A stretch of DNA of 64,000 bases from Sympetrum striolatum (lineage: Eukaryota; Arthropoda; Insecta; Odonata; Libellulidae). Every line of letters begins with the position of its first letter. The stretch's first letter is position 1. Of the stretch, positions 1-12,687 are shown one piece after another. Under the pieces are notes generated by a model. That model did no database searches, had not been told where the DNA came from, and was given only the letters and a program-made list of their open reading frames with translations. The stretch lies in contig OX388345.1 of the NCBI GenBank assembly GCA_947579665.1, forward strand, positions 59,759,454 to 59,823,453. The letters run 5' to 3'. The translations under genes were made by a program, and so were the position numbers.

Positions 1-371
1 TCAATGACTTATAAACAAGTTCATTCCTATGTCGTCAGCCAATAGTGCCTTTTACTAGGAACCGTATTGTACCCACTGAGGAAGAGAATTGGAACATACA
101 ATTTTATTTCCTCAGCTGTTACATTCGGATTTCCACAATTGCAGAACAGGGCATACTTATTCGATTCCATCGCCAGATGTGAAACGACTTCTTCGTCAAA
201 AAAACGCTCAAAAGTCTGGGTGGGGGACACTTCACGAAAGGAGGAGTAATTAGGATTAGGAAAAATCGCGTCATGGAAGGTGATGTCTTCATCATCCCAA
301 AGGATCACCTGTTCGCGTGTGTGAGGTCTCTTACGTAGTTCAGCTATCCAAACGCTCCTTGGAAGTGTAAC
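1..371 (-). pseudogene. piggyBac-type transposase fragment, frameshifted and cut by window edge
   Basis: Read on the minus strand, the frame is open from just after an in-frame TAA at 372-374 down to a stop at 27-29, about 114 codons. It matches the N-terminal part of the piggyBac (DDE_Tnp_1_7) transposase domain as I know it: an F..FFDEE block, then ESNKYA, then a T.EEIK stretch, then LSGYNTVPSKRHYW, in the usual order and spacing. Piggybac transposases cut and paste DNA at TTAA sites. The frame breaks after HYW near 39-41; moving back one base gives ADDIGMNLFISH, which fits the next part of the family, before another stop at 1-3. No catalytic Asp of the DDD triad is within the window. No credible start codon is seen, because the frame is closed upstream by TAA without a Met in family context. 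I read this as a dead 5' fragment of a transposon whose remainder lies left of the window. The family call is firm; inactivity is inferred from the frameshift and stops. Confidence 0.85.
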
Positions 372-817
372 TTAGAATAAGGAGTAAAAGGCGCTAATAT
401 TGCTCGGTTGTTCGCGATGGAGAAACGGAAGGCCAAAACAATACAAAATCTTTCCGAATTGTCTCAGGTCGCGTGTTCCTCGCTTTTTGCGAGTTTACGG
501 TGGTATTCCCTTCCCCCACTCCTCATCTATTAGCTTCTTTCGCTCCTTTAGAGAAATGGTTCATTTTTACAACCGGACCCAACATCTGTATCTTCCTAAT
601 CCGGTCAAGGGTGTACGTCAAGAGCCCGAAAAGGGTAAATCCATACCTCCGAAATCAGCCTAAATCATCAAAAACGACTGAACTAGATATATTTTTGGGG
701 TGCACATAAATGAAATGCAACTATATTCAAATATTTATTTGCAATAATATCGCAAGTGCAAAAGAAATCCGATAGATATGTCGTAGCAGAAGAAATTTCT
801 GCTTCCCGCATAAAAGT

Positions 818-1244
818 ATAACGGGAACCGCCTAGCGGTACCATATGGTACCAGCAAAATGTAACACATTGTAACTTACTTATAAATAAACTAGTAGCCT
901 AAAATTCTAATTACATCTATTGCTTGATATATTGACATTTGATACCACTTGAAAAAATCTCGTAGATAGCCACGAAACTGGAAATATTAAAAAAAATCGG
1001 AAGGTCTGCACGAAAAAAGCGTGTTTTTTGGGATTCATGAAAATTCACCTTTTTCAAACATCGGTATTGGCGTAAAATAAGGACAAACAAAAGTAAATTT
1101 TTTGTAATCGTAAGCCTCAAACTATGCAAATAGATGTATAACTGAAAAAAATCTAGCAAAATATTCGGAGGTATCAGAAAATTCTATCTTCTTAATACCC
1201 TACCGGGTGGTACCAAACGGTACCGCTAGGCGTTACCGGGTTAA
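818..1244. mobile_element. Inverted-repeat element, TTAA/piggyBac-like ends
   Basis: About 35-bp imperfect inverted repeats lie at 818-855 and 1205-1244. Both arms share CGCCTAGCGGTACC followed by GGTACCA. The right end is CCCGGTAACGCC preceded (inward reading) by TTAA at 1241-1244; the left has ATAA at 818-821. TTAA followed by CCC is typical of piggyBac-type ends, so this is probably a 427-bp non-autonomous derivative with one decayed target copy. Each arm holds a GGTACC...GGTACC repeat; on the left it forms a perfect 16-bp palindrome (836-851). The interior is AT-rich and its open frame (917-1159, minus) has no transposase motif. It lies about 450 bp from the piggyBac transposase fragment, but nothing shows they belonged to one element. 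Confidence 0.6.
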
Positions 1245-4244
1245 TCTAATCAATCAAAAAAAGGATAACAATTTTGTTGATTGTGGGATAACCATATTAC
1301 ATTCATGATACTAAAGAAGTCATATTCGGATAAGTGATAATAGAAAAAGTTTACATTATTTAATTTGTCTTTTAGAGAAAGCATTAATTGCTTTGTCTAT
1401 CTGATCTTGGTTCAAATCATTTTAGCTAATATCCCTTAGTTAAACTTTGTTTGAATTTTTCCTTTATTCATTGCTTTCGTATTTTTGCTTCTAAGTGCTT
1501 TTTTATCAAGTTGCCAATCACCAGATGTTCCCATATCGCGTGAGCTAATGTAATATATAAGCTTTATTTAGAAACTCGTTAGGTACCTGTATGGAATATC
1601 TAATCATATCTTTCACAACGTGATTTAAAGATAATGACACACATACCTGCCCTTCATACAGCAATATATTAAGTAGGTTGCAAGGAGCCAATATGTTTCT
1701 CATTTCAATTGAAGATGTAGATATGTGTAACTTAAATTAGAACACGACTTATATATAAGTTTCAATGGTATTCTAGAGGTTATCAATTTTACTTAATCCC
1801 TTTTCACTCTCAAATAACTTTCCCCACTGCATCTGTATTAATTCTTAGTCTCGTTTCATCTCTTCAATTTTATTTCCTTCCTTCTGCTTTGTTCCGTATA
1901 TTTTCCCTTTTCCCATATTTTTGTTTTATCCATCCGTAATTTATCTCTCTCATTTTATCTTTCCGCGTACCATTCTCATTTGCTCTTCCTTCGCTCCCTT
2001 TTCTCAGTCCGCTGAGAAATACGCCCTCGTTTACAGCGGTAATAAGGTTTTCTGCTTTTTCTAACGTTCATCATAACCTTCTCCCAGGCGATCTTCTGTG
2101 TCAGTAGAGTTAAGGACGAAGGCGAAGGGAAAAGGGACTTAGTTTATGGGCCAACAGAGGGAGGGGAAAAAAAGAAATGGAAAATTTTGGTTAGCGGATG
2201 GAATATCTCAGAGGAGTGATGCCCGTTAGGATTAGGTTTTAGTGTTTTGTTCATTTCCGCTGCTATTGAAAGAGCTCAGTATACTCGACGTTTAAGCTAG
2301 TGTTAAGATTAAAAACGTAGAGGAATTTTCTGGATCTATCGAAGCTGAATAGAGATCTGGGAAAATTGAGAGCTTTGAAGGTCCTTCTGTAATACTTTTA
2401 GTTTCTTTTTAAGTTAAAGTATATCTTTCTAGCCTAAAGTCTTATTAAATAAAATATGAAGCTTCTTATATTTTTTATCTTTTGTTACTTATACCTTTCC
2501 CTATTCTTATATCTGAGCTTAATTTCTTAATGGATTGCATTCCTCTATCTATGTTTACGAATCATATTTTTCAGGCAAATGTCTTTCATGGATCTGTATT
2601 AGTTTGCATCTTCTTAGTTTTACTTTTCGTCAATTTCATCCTTATATGATTTGATTTGCATATGTATTCCTCTTGACCAGCGTTTTAACTGTATTTTCAT
2701 AATATCCAATTTGGTTCATAATGAAGTAATGCTTTTGGTTTTTCCCCATTCTGCTATTCATATTTGCTAGCTAGAAATTCTACAAGTTCATTTTCTACTA
2801 TTCCTTGAATTGAATTTTAGAAGATTTCCTTTTTAATTCCCTTGTCTTATAGCCACGTTTTCTTTTTGAGGAATCTTTGTTCTGCAAACCTCTAGTTATA
2901 CTAATTGATTTGGTGAAATTATCGATCTTTTACCTCGTTAACTCTTGGAAATCCCTAATAAAACTCTATTGGTTTATTTTTAGGAGTTAGGAAGCAATTA
3001 TTATACTTATCCGTTATTCTTCCTTCATTTTTCAGTTCAATAAAACAGACTGGACTAAAATTGCCTTAATGAACCCTGTGGTTTCATTTTATTCTGAATT
3101 TGGGTTAGAAACTACTATATTTTTGGTGAACACTCTGATATTGGAATAGTTATTGCTTTGATATGTCACGTTAAAGGGATTCTGGGCTAATTATTTTCCT
3201 CATTCATTTTGCTGAGTAATGTAGCTACAGATTTCTATAGGCATTGCAATAAATGTCGAAATAGTTTCTCTCTTTATTATCCTATCAACGAAGTGAATGA
3301 TTTTAATAGCAAAAATGGATCGTTAAAAAGAAGAATACAATGCTTAGCATTATGCCAGTTGGGAAGGCTTTTTTATATTTATGCTTCGTAAGCTATACAA
3401 ATATTCCAATGCTCTACGCTTAATCGAATTTGATGTGATATTTGTCTACTAAGGGTTACGTTGTTCCGAAACCTAGTATCTGTACTGATTTGTTTATTCT
3501 CATGTGGCATTAAACCTCTTAGAACGTAGTATAAATATGTTTAAATTTTTTTCAGTGATGATTTTGGAAATATTAGTTTATTTTATTTGTTGAGATTCCC
3601 ATTGTGGAACAGTTTCAATGAGCGTATAAATTAAGATTTATTAAAGCCTGTGGTTTCTTTATCATGGAAATTTTGTTAGTATTTAGTTAGTAATTTGATT
3701 ATTTGGTATGAAAATCGTACATGAAAAATTAATTATATTACATGTTGTTATGAAAGTGAACAGTATATGATTATTGAAAAAATAATCAACAAAGAAAATA
3801 GTAATCTCGTCGCCTAATATTTTCATTGTTTGGATATTTATCAGAGCTAAATACTAACAAAAAACATTTCATGTTAACCATAAATGCGAAACTTGATTTC
3901 CATAATGACAAAGGTCGGTACCTAATCTTTTTTTATTTAGTAAGACTTGATTCGTTATTAACAGCCATTTAATTAGGCTGCAATCCCATTAATATTCTGA
4001 ATTCAATCACATTCTTTCTATATTCATTAACGATCGCCGAATCGGTAAGATTCAGGATGATTTTAAAATTAAATAAAATGTCAAAATTAATTTTGACGAA
4101 ATCATAGAAAAAAATACTTTTTGTTTTTCATAAGACTATCATAACAGGTTTCCTTTCAAGTTTTTAGATGGTGTCCCACAAAGAAATGCCAAATCGGCCA
4201 GCGTTTTGGCTAATACTAAATATACTCTGCTGGAATATAATTGA
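1245..4244. other. AT-rich non-coding stretch, no gene seen
   Basis: Only short, low-complexity frames occur. A C+T-rich patch runs from about 1795 to 2060 and a purine-rich patch from about 2110 to 2220. No repeat-element ends or RNA genes were recognised. Confidence 0.5.
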
Positions 4245-4283
4245 ATTTTAGTGAATATTAATTCAATTAATATTCACTAAAAT
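4245..4283. repeat. Near-perfect 39-bp palindrome
   Basis: ATTTTAGTGAATATTAATT is followed by a single C and then its exact reverse complement, giving 19-bp arms with a one-base centre. This may be the remnant of a foldback element or a cruciform-forming site. No flanking duplication was seen. Confidence 0.8.
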
Positions 4284-6760
4284 AATAGTATTGATATAAT
4301 AATTATAGCTAATATTCAAAAAAATATATTTGTATATAATGTGTATGTTGAATTTGTCCTAGTTATGTTTACGTACTTGCAAGCTAGTGATTGCTTTCTA
4401 TCGCCTCTTTTGCTCCACGGCCGTTTTATACCTAATTGCCTTATATGCCCTCAGTGTCCTTAAGAGGAAGGTCAATTGTGAACGCTAGTTATATTACGCT
4501 AGAGAAAAACAGTAAATGTGCGTCTGAAATTAGAATTTAGTTTCCCGACGACGTCTCTCTATTGTCTTGAAAGATGACCACAATGAGGCGCCGGCATTGG
4601 TACTCCTCTTGCCTCCAATTGCATCGGAGGTCATATAGGCGGTTTCTCGCATGTCCCCTTCAATTATTTTGCGAATGCGCCAGAGGAGTCTTTTCCCAAG
4701 GAAAAGACAGTAGCGGGAGCTGCTGCTCCAACAAAAAGGCGGCGATTTCATCTAATGTTCTCGTATGCGATGTTTTTTACTTCTCGTGAAAATTCTACTC
4801 CCATTTTCTGTTCCACTCACCAGACAGTGAAATGCTTACGTTATCAGATGTGTTACACGCTTTCAAAATTAAGGTAATAAAGGTAAAATTTCATGCGTTT
4901 ATTCTGTAGATTACGGAGACTTTTTCGATGGCTATTTTATCCTTTAAAGAAGATCGGTTTGATGTTTAATAGGTTTTTTTAAATGTAAATTTCTGTATCA
5001 CGCTCCTTAATTATATATATATTTAATATTGCTATGCATTGATTTCCTTGCATTCAAGACATTTTTTGTTATTAGTCTGTTTTATATTCACTCAAATCTA
5101 TCTCACCTCTAAAAACTGTATTTGTTGTCCTATCTTTTCATTAATGAAACTTAAAGTTATTTCCTATGAAGTTGTATTAAATGAACGTCTTTTCTTAATG
5201 TTTTTAAATTGCATTGGAGTATTACAATACGATCTTTTCTAATGATTTATGAAAATATTCGATATTGAATAAGGTTTATTTTGTAAGTAAGTTAAGTTTG
5301 TAAGTTTTGTTTGTAAAATATATTTATTAATTCAACCTCTCGAACATTCTCATTTGTTTTACCATGGAAATATTTGTTAACGATACTGCTCATACATACT
5401 ACAATAACAATGCTCAGATAATCTGCTATCGAATTGCTGAAATGGTATCCATCAAGTTTTACCGAGGATATCCGATGTTCAAATTAAACAATGGGAAGTT
5501 TTATTGGTGAGTTGATGAAGAGGTAACACTAGAATGAAATAATGAAAATACGTTTTCATTAATGATATGATGGTCATGAAATAATGTTTACTTCATTAAC
5601 GTGATTAGATTCTTCATATGCTTTTCTAAAAACTATGAAATTCACAATGATAATGGAATACTGAGATAAAATATTGACGGTACGCTTCAGTAATTATAGT
5701 TTCTGAAATGACCCTATAAATGTAAAAATATGAAACTGAGTAGAATGATGTTCGCGGTGATAAATAAAACTTATTCAACAATATTATTGTAATTAAATCT
5801 ACGTACTCGATATTATCGTGATTTATCGTTGATAAATGAAATTACCAATTTAACGAAGTCCTGTTAAAATGAGTATCCATCACTTAATTTTACAAACTAT
5901 GGGATTGATTGCTGGAAGTATTCCTAACTATGTTTTGGTTTGAAGAGACAAACTCTATTGAATTATATTTTTAACGTATCAATTCTGACTCATTAATGTT
6001 TCTTTTTTATGACTTTTGACCTTTTTTAATTGAGTCAACTATCCCACTTTTCTTTACGGGCGTGTTGAAAAATCTTTCCGATTTAATGATTAGGTATTAT
6101 GATTTTTCATACCCACAATTCATACCCAAACAATAATTACTTTAATACGCCTATAAAAATACCTAAACCTAATTGTTCTCTATTTTCCCAGATAATCTGT
6201 CTAATCCAAGCTCTGCATTTGTGTTTTTAAGAGATGACTCTTTTCAAATGAAATTTGTAGAATATTTTGTAAATTTACATATTCTTATTTTTTTACTATA
6301 GTTCCTACAAGTTTATTTTTTGTTACTATTCTCTGATCGTAAATTTTTTTACTACATAATAGTGCACTTTTTGGTAACTTCAAGACAGGTTTTCCCATGG
6401 CATTACTATATTGGCTCCTTCTTTTTTGAGTTTTATGATTTTGTTTCTTTCTTCTTATATGCCCTTATTGTTAAAACAATATATATTTTGTATCAAATAT
6501 ACAAAAGATTGGAATACACTTATATTATCATAAATTTAATTCGTAATTTCTGGCAGTACTTCGTCGAAAGACATAATGAAATAAAAATGAAGACTTAATT
6601 TCCACAACGTAAATTGAAAGTTAAATTGTGGAAATTTAACTGAAGTTAAAGAATGCGTTTTTATAATTATTTAATATTATCATACTATTATTATACGTAA
6701 GGTTGAAGGGGACTAACAGTATTTAAATACATAGATACCTCTTTTATTTTTCCTCTAACT
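4284..6760. other. AT-rich non-coding stretch, no gene seen
   Basis: No supported gene or element. A small inverted repeat, TTTCCACAA with TTGTGGAAA, lies around 6600-6635. Open frames such as 6320-6598 (+) are rich in F, Y and I, as expected from AT-rich DNA. Confidence 0.5.
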
Positions 6761-6762
6761 GA

Positions 6763-7700
6763 ATGAACCGGTGTTTTAAGCCGTTTGATTTTTTTTATAA
6801 AAAAGTTGTATCTACTTGCCACAAATTACCTTCATCGACTCGGTCACACAACTTCCCGATATTTACCGAAAGATGGAGCAAAAAAACGCACCCTGATTCA
6901 GAGAAACCAATTCGCGATGTCCAGTCCTTTGTTAAAAAGTCACGCGCCGAGAGCCGCAAAATCAATCACTCCTTGATTCCAGCGCGGAGTATTATAAAAA
7001 GAAAGCGAAAGAAGCGGCGGTGCGCCATTCTTATAGGTATTCTCACACACACACTGTTTCGCGCGACAATCGAATTACGCCCAGAATCAAAATCCAGACC
7101 ATCGGAAGCGCTTTGAAGGCGGAGCGAAGCGCCTTGACCATTGGCGTATAAAAGCATCTCTCTCATGCGAGAAAGGGGGACGTCTTTGGAAAACAGAGAG
7201 GAATTACTTTTGGTGTGCAGCGTGCGGGAATATCTGTTAAAAGAGAGGTCAGTCGGAAGGAATTGGAGGAGACGGAAAAAAGGGAACAGATAGTGGGAAT
7301 GCCTTGGGAAAGTGTGATCTTTTTCCCCGTCCGAGGAATACGTGTGGTGAAATTCAGAGGATATATTTATAAGAGGAGATTTTTTCAGTGGGAAAAGATG
7401 GCATGTTGGGGTGGGGTACTGACACCTCCCAGGTCCTCCTTACGGTTCCCGCAGAGCTTCTTTTATTCCGGCCGCTTTGCCGGTGCAAACAAAGGCTTGC
7501 TCTTTTCCGGCCCTTCAGCTTTTTCTCCGGCGTTCCTGGTCCGGAAAAGCGTGCCCAGTGGTCCAGTTTTCAAAAGGGAAGATAGGAGTGCCGGCGTTGG
7601 GTAGCATTCTCAATGTAAGGAGAGCTTTCGTGTCGTGGGTACGAATGAATTTGGCGAAACACGCGATGTTTCGAACGCGTTTATACGTTTGATTTTATTT
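6763..7700. other. GC-richer, CpG-containing island; possible TATA-like site
   Basis: This stretch is clearly richer in G, C and CpG than its surroundings and holds overlapping frames on both strands (for example 7215-7604 plus, 129 codons, and 6763-7116 plus). None shows a known domain. A TATAAAAG string at 7147-7154 resembles a TATA box, but there is no linked coding start that I can support. It could be a promoter or enhancer region, or an old insertion; the evidence does not separate these. Confidence 0.35.
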
Positions 7701-8503
7701 CGTTCGGTCGATTTTATGCGGCTTCCATTATGCATGTTGGCGTTAAGCTCGAATTTGTCTCGAGTTAGATGTACTCGATATATTTAAGCCATTATGAAAT
7801 ACATGATTTTGCTTGTTGATATGAATGTTAGCAGAACAATAGCGAATATACTCCCTTATGCAAATTTTATTTTGAACGTCATCTCATATTTCATATTTGC
7901 TTACAAAAATGTTATTATATTACAGCATATGATATTTTATTTTCTCATCCTTGCTTATTTATCAAAACTCAGGTTTTCAGAAATTTTCTACGTATTTCAT
8001 GCTCATTTATAAATCTAAATGTTCATCCAATAATGCAATTTTACATAAGAATTTACCTCAGCCTTCACTTTGGGGAACCTTATAATATAGGATATAACCT
8101 TATTTATTACCTATTCATGATGAGTAAGTGGAACGAAATATTTTGGTTCCCACTGTAAAAATTTCATTAACTCTACTTGAGCATGACACGCGCCGAAAAT
8201 ATTCGTCAGTTTTAATAAAACTTTTTCTGTAGAAACGTTCTATTTATTCACCATGAGTAATATACATTTATAATTTTAATCCAGAACTTATTTGTCTATT
8301 AATAGTTGACTTATCAAAATACTTAATACAGTTTTTCTGATTTTGTCTTTGAGATTAGTTATGAAAGTTGCGAGGGTGAGCCAATCATATCTTGTTTTGT
8401 AAGAATATCAAAGTCTCTAAGGGAGGACAGGGAAATGAATTGATAAAAAATTGAAAAATCGCGAGGGAGAAGGCTCCGATGAGGATCAGAGTATGAGTTG
8501 CTT
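7701..8503. other. AT-rich non-coding stretch, no gene seen
   Basis: No element ends, RNA genes or credible frames were recognised. The frame at 7794-8012 is hydrophobic by base composition only. Confidence 0.45.
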
Positions 8504-8536
8504 CAACAGTTGTAAAGTGGAACTTTACAACTGTTG
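8504..8536. repeat. 33-bp hairpin palindrome
   Basis: CAACAGTTGTAAAGT is followed by a 3-base loop (GGA) and ACTTTACAACTGTTG, giving perfect 15-bp arms. Function unknown. Confidence 0.8.
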
Positions 8537-10600
8537 TTGTTAACTACTTGAATAGGAGTTCGTCGCAGATCATTATTCCCGCTGGGAAGAATCAGTATAT
8601 TTTTCTTCAAATGTCTAAATAATCGAGTTTGTTGTGAGGTCTTTCGCATTTCCGTTACAGTTCAGCACTTAAACATAAGGAGAAATCATTTTGTGGAGGG
8701 AGAAGTAAAAAAAGCTTTGAGAAGAAATAAGCATATCTTTTGAAGAAATGAGGTAACTCTGTTATTATTTCCTTACCCCTCAGTTTTTGATTGTGATCTA
8801 CTTTCAGCTTTATTTTCAGTTTTTCATAAATATTTTAATCTACTCGCTTTCGTTCAGTTTATATCTTTTTCCCATTTGCCTTTCTTTATAATTTTTTATG
8901 GATAATATCTCTTCAGTGTTCTACTTTTCATAAAATTCGTTCTTCTGCTAATTACTAATTTAATGTTGTATAAAAATGATCCCAAGGGGAAGTAAGTAAA
9001 GTTCCATTACCAAATAGTGAGTGTCCCACAAAATAAGCACACTTTTACGTGTATATATTTGCTTCTTTAATGCTTGCTTTTAGTGTTTTATAGTTTATTT
9101 TTTTAATTCTATAGTTTACTGTACTTATTGCTGAAATTTCCATGAATTATGTCGCATTTTAGAACTACCTATATTTAAAGAAGCGCTATCTCCACATATC
9201 ACTTCGACAGAATTCTTAACTGAATATAACGCCGAGTGAGCAAGCAACCAGCATTACGTAAAGGTCGTGAGCACAAGCCATACGTTTAGGATACTTGTAG
9301 TAGTTTTTGTTCCTCTCACAAGTATTTATTTATTTTAGTAAGCCTGTTAAGTTATTCCAATATCCCAATGTGTTTGTAACCACTGAAACCATATATATGA
9401 ATAGTTTATTGTATTTTGCATGTTACATTGGTGAGTTATCATCAACAATACAAACATCCATCTCCCACTGTAATGTGTCTCTATCTTAAGTTTTGTTTTT
9501 GTGAATCTTACAAAATTGTTAGAAAATATCTGAAAAATTTAAACGTATATGACTCAGAGGAAACATTGCGAAGATTAAAATTAATGTTGATGAATATTAT
9601 AGATTGCGAAGTATAGAACATTTTCTTTAATTCGGTGAATCTTGTCATGGAGGTTCTCGTCATTTTTTTTAATGCCCTGGAATTTTAGCTTTTCAATAAT
9701 ATTGAATCACTGAAGGATTATAAGCACTTTTTACGCATTAGAGGTTACTTTTTAATTGAACTCATCCTAATTATTCACTGAATTGTTTTAATTATTTATC
9801 TACCCGATCTTCAGAAGCGGTATTACCGTTCTGTAAGTTCTGTTCTTCAGTAGAACTGTATTTTGAGCTTTAAAATAAATTTAGGATTTAAACTCTCTTT
9901 ATATTTACTCTTTTGCTTGGAAACCGGAATTGTAGGAATAGACTCTACGAGGCGAAGAATATTCATAGTAAATATTATAAATTAATTTGGACAGATTTTT
10001 ATGTATTGCACCGAGTTAAGTTTTTGGTTATTTGATGCTTTTGTGAATGCGTTGGAGCATTCACTATCACATCTTAAGCTAATATATAATAGTTATGTTT
10101 TCCAAAGCAAGCATAAATTCAAATACATTTTGTATCTTTCACCTACGTCTGTATCATTTGCCGATTTTAACTCAAAAACATACTTATAAGGAACCTTCAC
10201 GTTGATAGTATACTGCTGTTGTATTAATGAAGTGCTTTTCAAAAATTTCCACTGTAAGTTATATGATTTAATCAAAAATACCGAGAATATACTTTTATCA
10301 TATCTCCTCCTGAAATAGTTGTATTATTCGGCAGAGATTCGTGCCAAGAAAGACTGCGTTGAGTATAAGAGAAAATTATCACTTGAAGTAGTCCATCCAT
10401 CTTATTGTTAGATATGATGATCGTAGTTTCCATTTTCTGCGGCTAATTAGTTTAGATGTAAGCTTTCAAAGATCAGAGATAAGATAAACGAACAAGAATG
10501 CGTTCTAACGTTAGAAATAATTGATCCTTGCCCTTTTCATCGCAAGAAAGGTTAATTTCGGGTCGGGATTTTCCGTTGAAAACATCCTCTCAACTCGCAG
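8537..10600. other. AT-rich non-coding stretch, no gene seen
   Basis: Nothing supportable was found. Frames of 60-66 codons here are at the length expected by chance. Confidence 0.45.
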
Positions 10601-11060
10601 AATAGTAATGTGATTTAGTCCTTGCGAAGGAAATACTACTGCGAATTCCAATTACACTGATGCCACCAAGTCAGCCGTGGCTCTCGCGGGTTGCTCAGAT
10701 GGCAAACGAAGATGAGTTTGTGTAATTTCCCCCTCTCTCTCTTCTTCCCCTTCATTTTCCACGTCTTATTCCAACCCTTCCCGTGACGAGGTCTTCTCGA
10801 ACCTTTCCCCTTTCCCATTACGCACCGTCATTCCACTGGGAATACATTCTCCAGAAGAAACCTCTTTTTCCTTCCACGTTAATTCTTCTCCCTTCTTTCC
10901 TTACCTTCTCTCGGCGGAGTGCATTCTGGGTCTATTAGAAAGCAAGGCGCATGGCGGAGTGGTGACTAAAATTTGGATTCTAGTGTAATGGCGGCCCGAC
11001 CTGGAGATTGATAGCTTGATAGCTGGTCGTCTTCATTAGAACGAGGTCGGAGGATGCTTT
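10600..11060. other. GC-richer, pyrimidine-skewed island
   Basis: A long C+T-rich run (about 10725-10910) is followed by CpG-containing mixed sequence to about 11060. There is no coding signature: the 60-codon minus frame at 10636-10818 is a K/R/G-rich product of the purine-rich complement. Confidence 0.4.
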
Positions 11061-11319
11061 TTACATTTTGCGGTCTTCCTTTCTGTGAGGAAGAAATGGA
11101 ATTAAGAGATCTTGTCGATTGGAGTTATTTCAGATTGGAAATATTCACATTCGGAAATAGAAGGTGGGTGTAATGATATCTGATATGAGATTTAGGGAGA
11201 AATTGACGCAGATTATATAAGGTATTTAGAAGGGAAATATTTCATTCTTATGTGGAATGAATATTTTTCAGTGGCACGTTTTTCATAGGCCAACTCCATT
11301 TTGAATATGTGATATTAGA

Positions 11320-11526
11320 CAATGAATCAGAGGTTTAAAATCTCCAATAGCCTTTTCTGTCGGTGTTCCTCGCCTCATTCACCGGCATTCGGAGAAACCA
11401 GAAAAGGATCGCAGCCCTTTTTAGAAACACCCAATGAACATTTTAAAAGCGACGCTTTCTTCCTCAGAGGTAATTTAAACCTCTATTTCATTAACAACCG
11501 TGTCTCAAACTTTCTTTCTTTTCATT
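11320..11526. mobile_element. Long-inverted-repeat MITE family, copy A
   Basis: The left arm reads CAGAGGTTTAAAATCTCC, then AATAGCC, then a TCGGTGTTCCTCGCCTCATT block. The right arm is degraded but ends TTTAAACCTCTATTTCATTA, with the distal ACCGTGT...CTTTCTTT tail shared with copies at 12540-12580 and 56221-56258. Four copies in the window with the same arm define the family. There is no coding capacity; superfamily is unknown. Confidence 0.7.
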
Positions 11527-12318
11527 AAACCATGAGTTTTCTTTAAACATTTGCCCGATATGAAATTACTGTTGCATATGGAAATTATTCAAGATTGTAA
11601 ATAGATTTAAACTGCTGAGTTACCTTATAAATACCCTAAAACAGTCATTTTTAGATGGAGTATATTATTTTCATGTATGCTTCCATTCATCTCTTCTAAC
11701 ATCATCTTTTATTAAAAAAGAACATATCCTTTAAATATTTTCTTTATCCAGATAAATTTATGAAATATAGTAGGTGTAAAAACTAAATGCAAATGCTCTC
11801 CTTTTTGTTGTTAGCATACACAGTGGCACGTAAAGATATTGAAGAATAAATTAGTGGGGACTAATGTTATCGCTAGCTAACATGTTGAAAACATTCTAGA
11901 AGTGAAAGTTTCAACACTTCGCGATTATATTGAATTAGACGTGAATAAAATTTCGTTACAAAATTTTCTCTTTAATGTCAGCTTTAATTCAATTTCTCTG
12001 GAAATTCCTCGAATCGACTTAGACAGGCATGAGCTTTATTGAGTGGATTTTGTATTTTAATTTTCCAATACCATTGATATTAATCGATTTTGAAGACGAT
12101 CTGCCTATTCGGTTGAGTTTAGGTGAGTATATTTTTTTGGTATTTCCTCACGTCATCGAACTAAGAGATCGCCACGTGCTATCTTTACACTGATGGTAAA
12201 TTGTGCTAGTTATAAAGACAAGGCTAACTTAGAATACCAAGAAAAAATTAAATTTTAGCTTACCAACCGATGAAAGGTAGGATTGTTAGAAAATGTAGTG
12301 GAAACATGAGAAAAATAC
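11527..12318. other. AT-rich stretch between two copies of one MITE family
   Basis: About 0.8 kb of unique-looking AT-rich sequence. No gene or repeat end was recognised. Confidence 0.4.
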
Positions 12319-12580
12319 TAGAGGTTTCAAAATCTCGAATAGCCTTTTTTTCGGCGTTAGTCTTCTCATTCCCTGGAATTCCGAGAAAACAAGGCAGGAC
12401 ACTGCACCTTTTGAAAACACTCAATAATTATTTCGAATGCGATGTACTCTTTGTCAGGAGTGAATTTCTTGAAAATCCGGGGAATAGAAGAGGAACACCG
12501 ACAAAAAAAAATGCTATTGGAGATTTCAAACCTCTAATTCTTTGATAGCCAAGTCCCAACTTTCCTTTCTTTGCAACTTA
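12319..12580. mobile_element. Long-inverted-repeat MITE family, copy B
   Basis: The left arm (12319-12385) begins CTAGAGGTTTCAAAATCTCG and continues to a TCGGCGTTAGTCTTCTCATT block. The right arm (12481-12541) is its inverted counterpart, GAGGAACACCGAC...GGAGATTTCAAACCTCTAAT. The shared tail CCCAACTTTCCTTTCTTTG follows. It belongs with the copies at 11320, 37051 and 56002. The 91-codon frame across it (12270-12545, plus) is a product of the repeat, not a gene. Confidence 0.8.
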
Positions 12581-12687
12581 GATAAATGTTTTATTTTCGT
12601 CTAAAAATGCAACATAATCGTCACAGTTCATATTTTAACAATGAAAAGTAAATTCTAAATTATTATAATCCATATATGACATTGACT

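Noticed and set aside
7215..7604. 129-codon plus frame downstream of a TATA-like site at 7147
   Set aside because: No domain, no conserved start context, and TATA-like strings are frequent in this AT-rich window.
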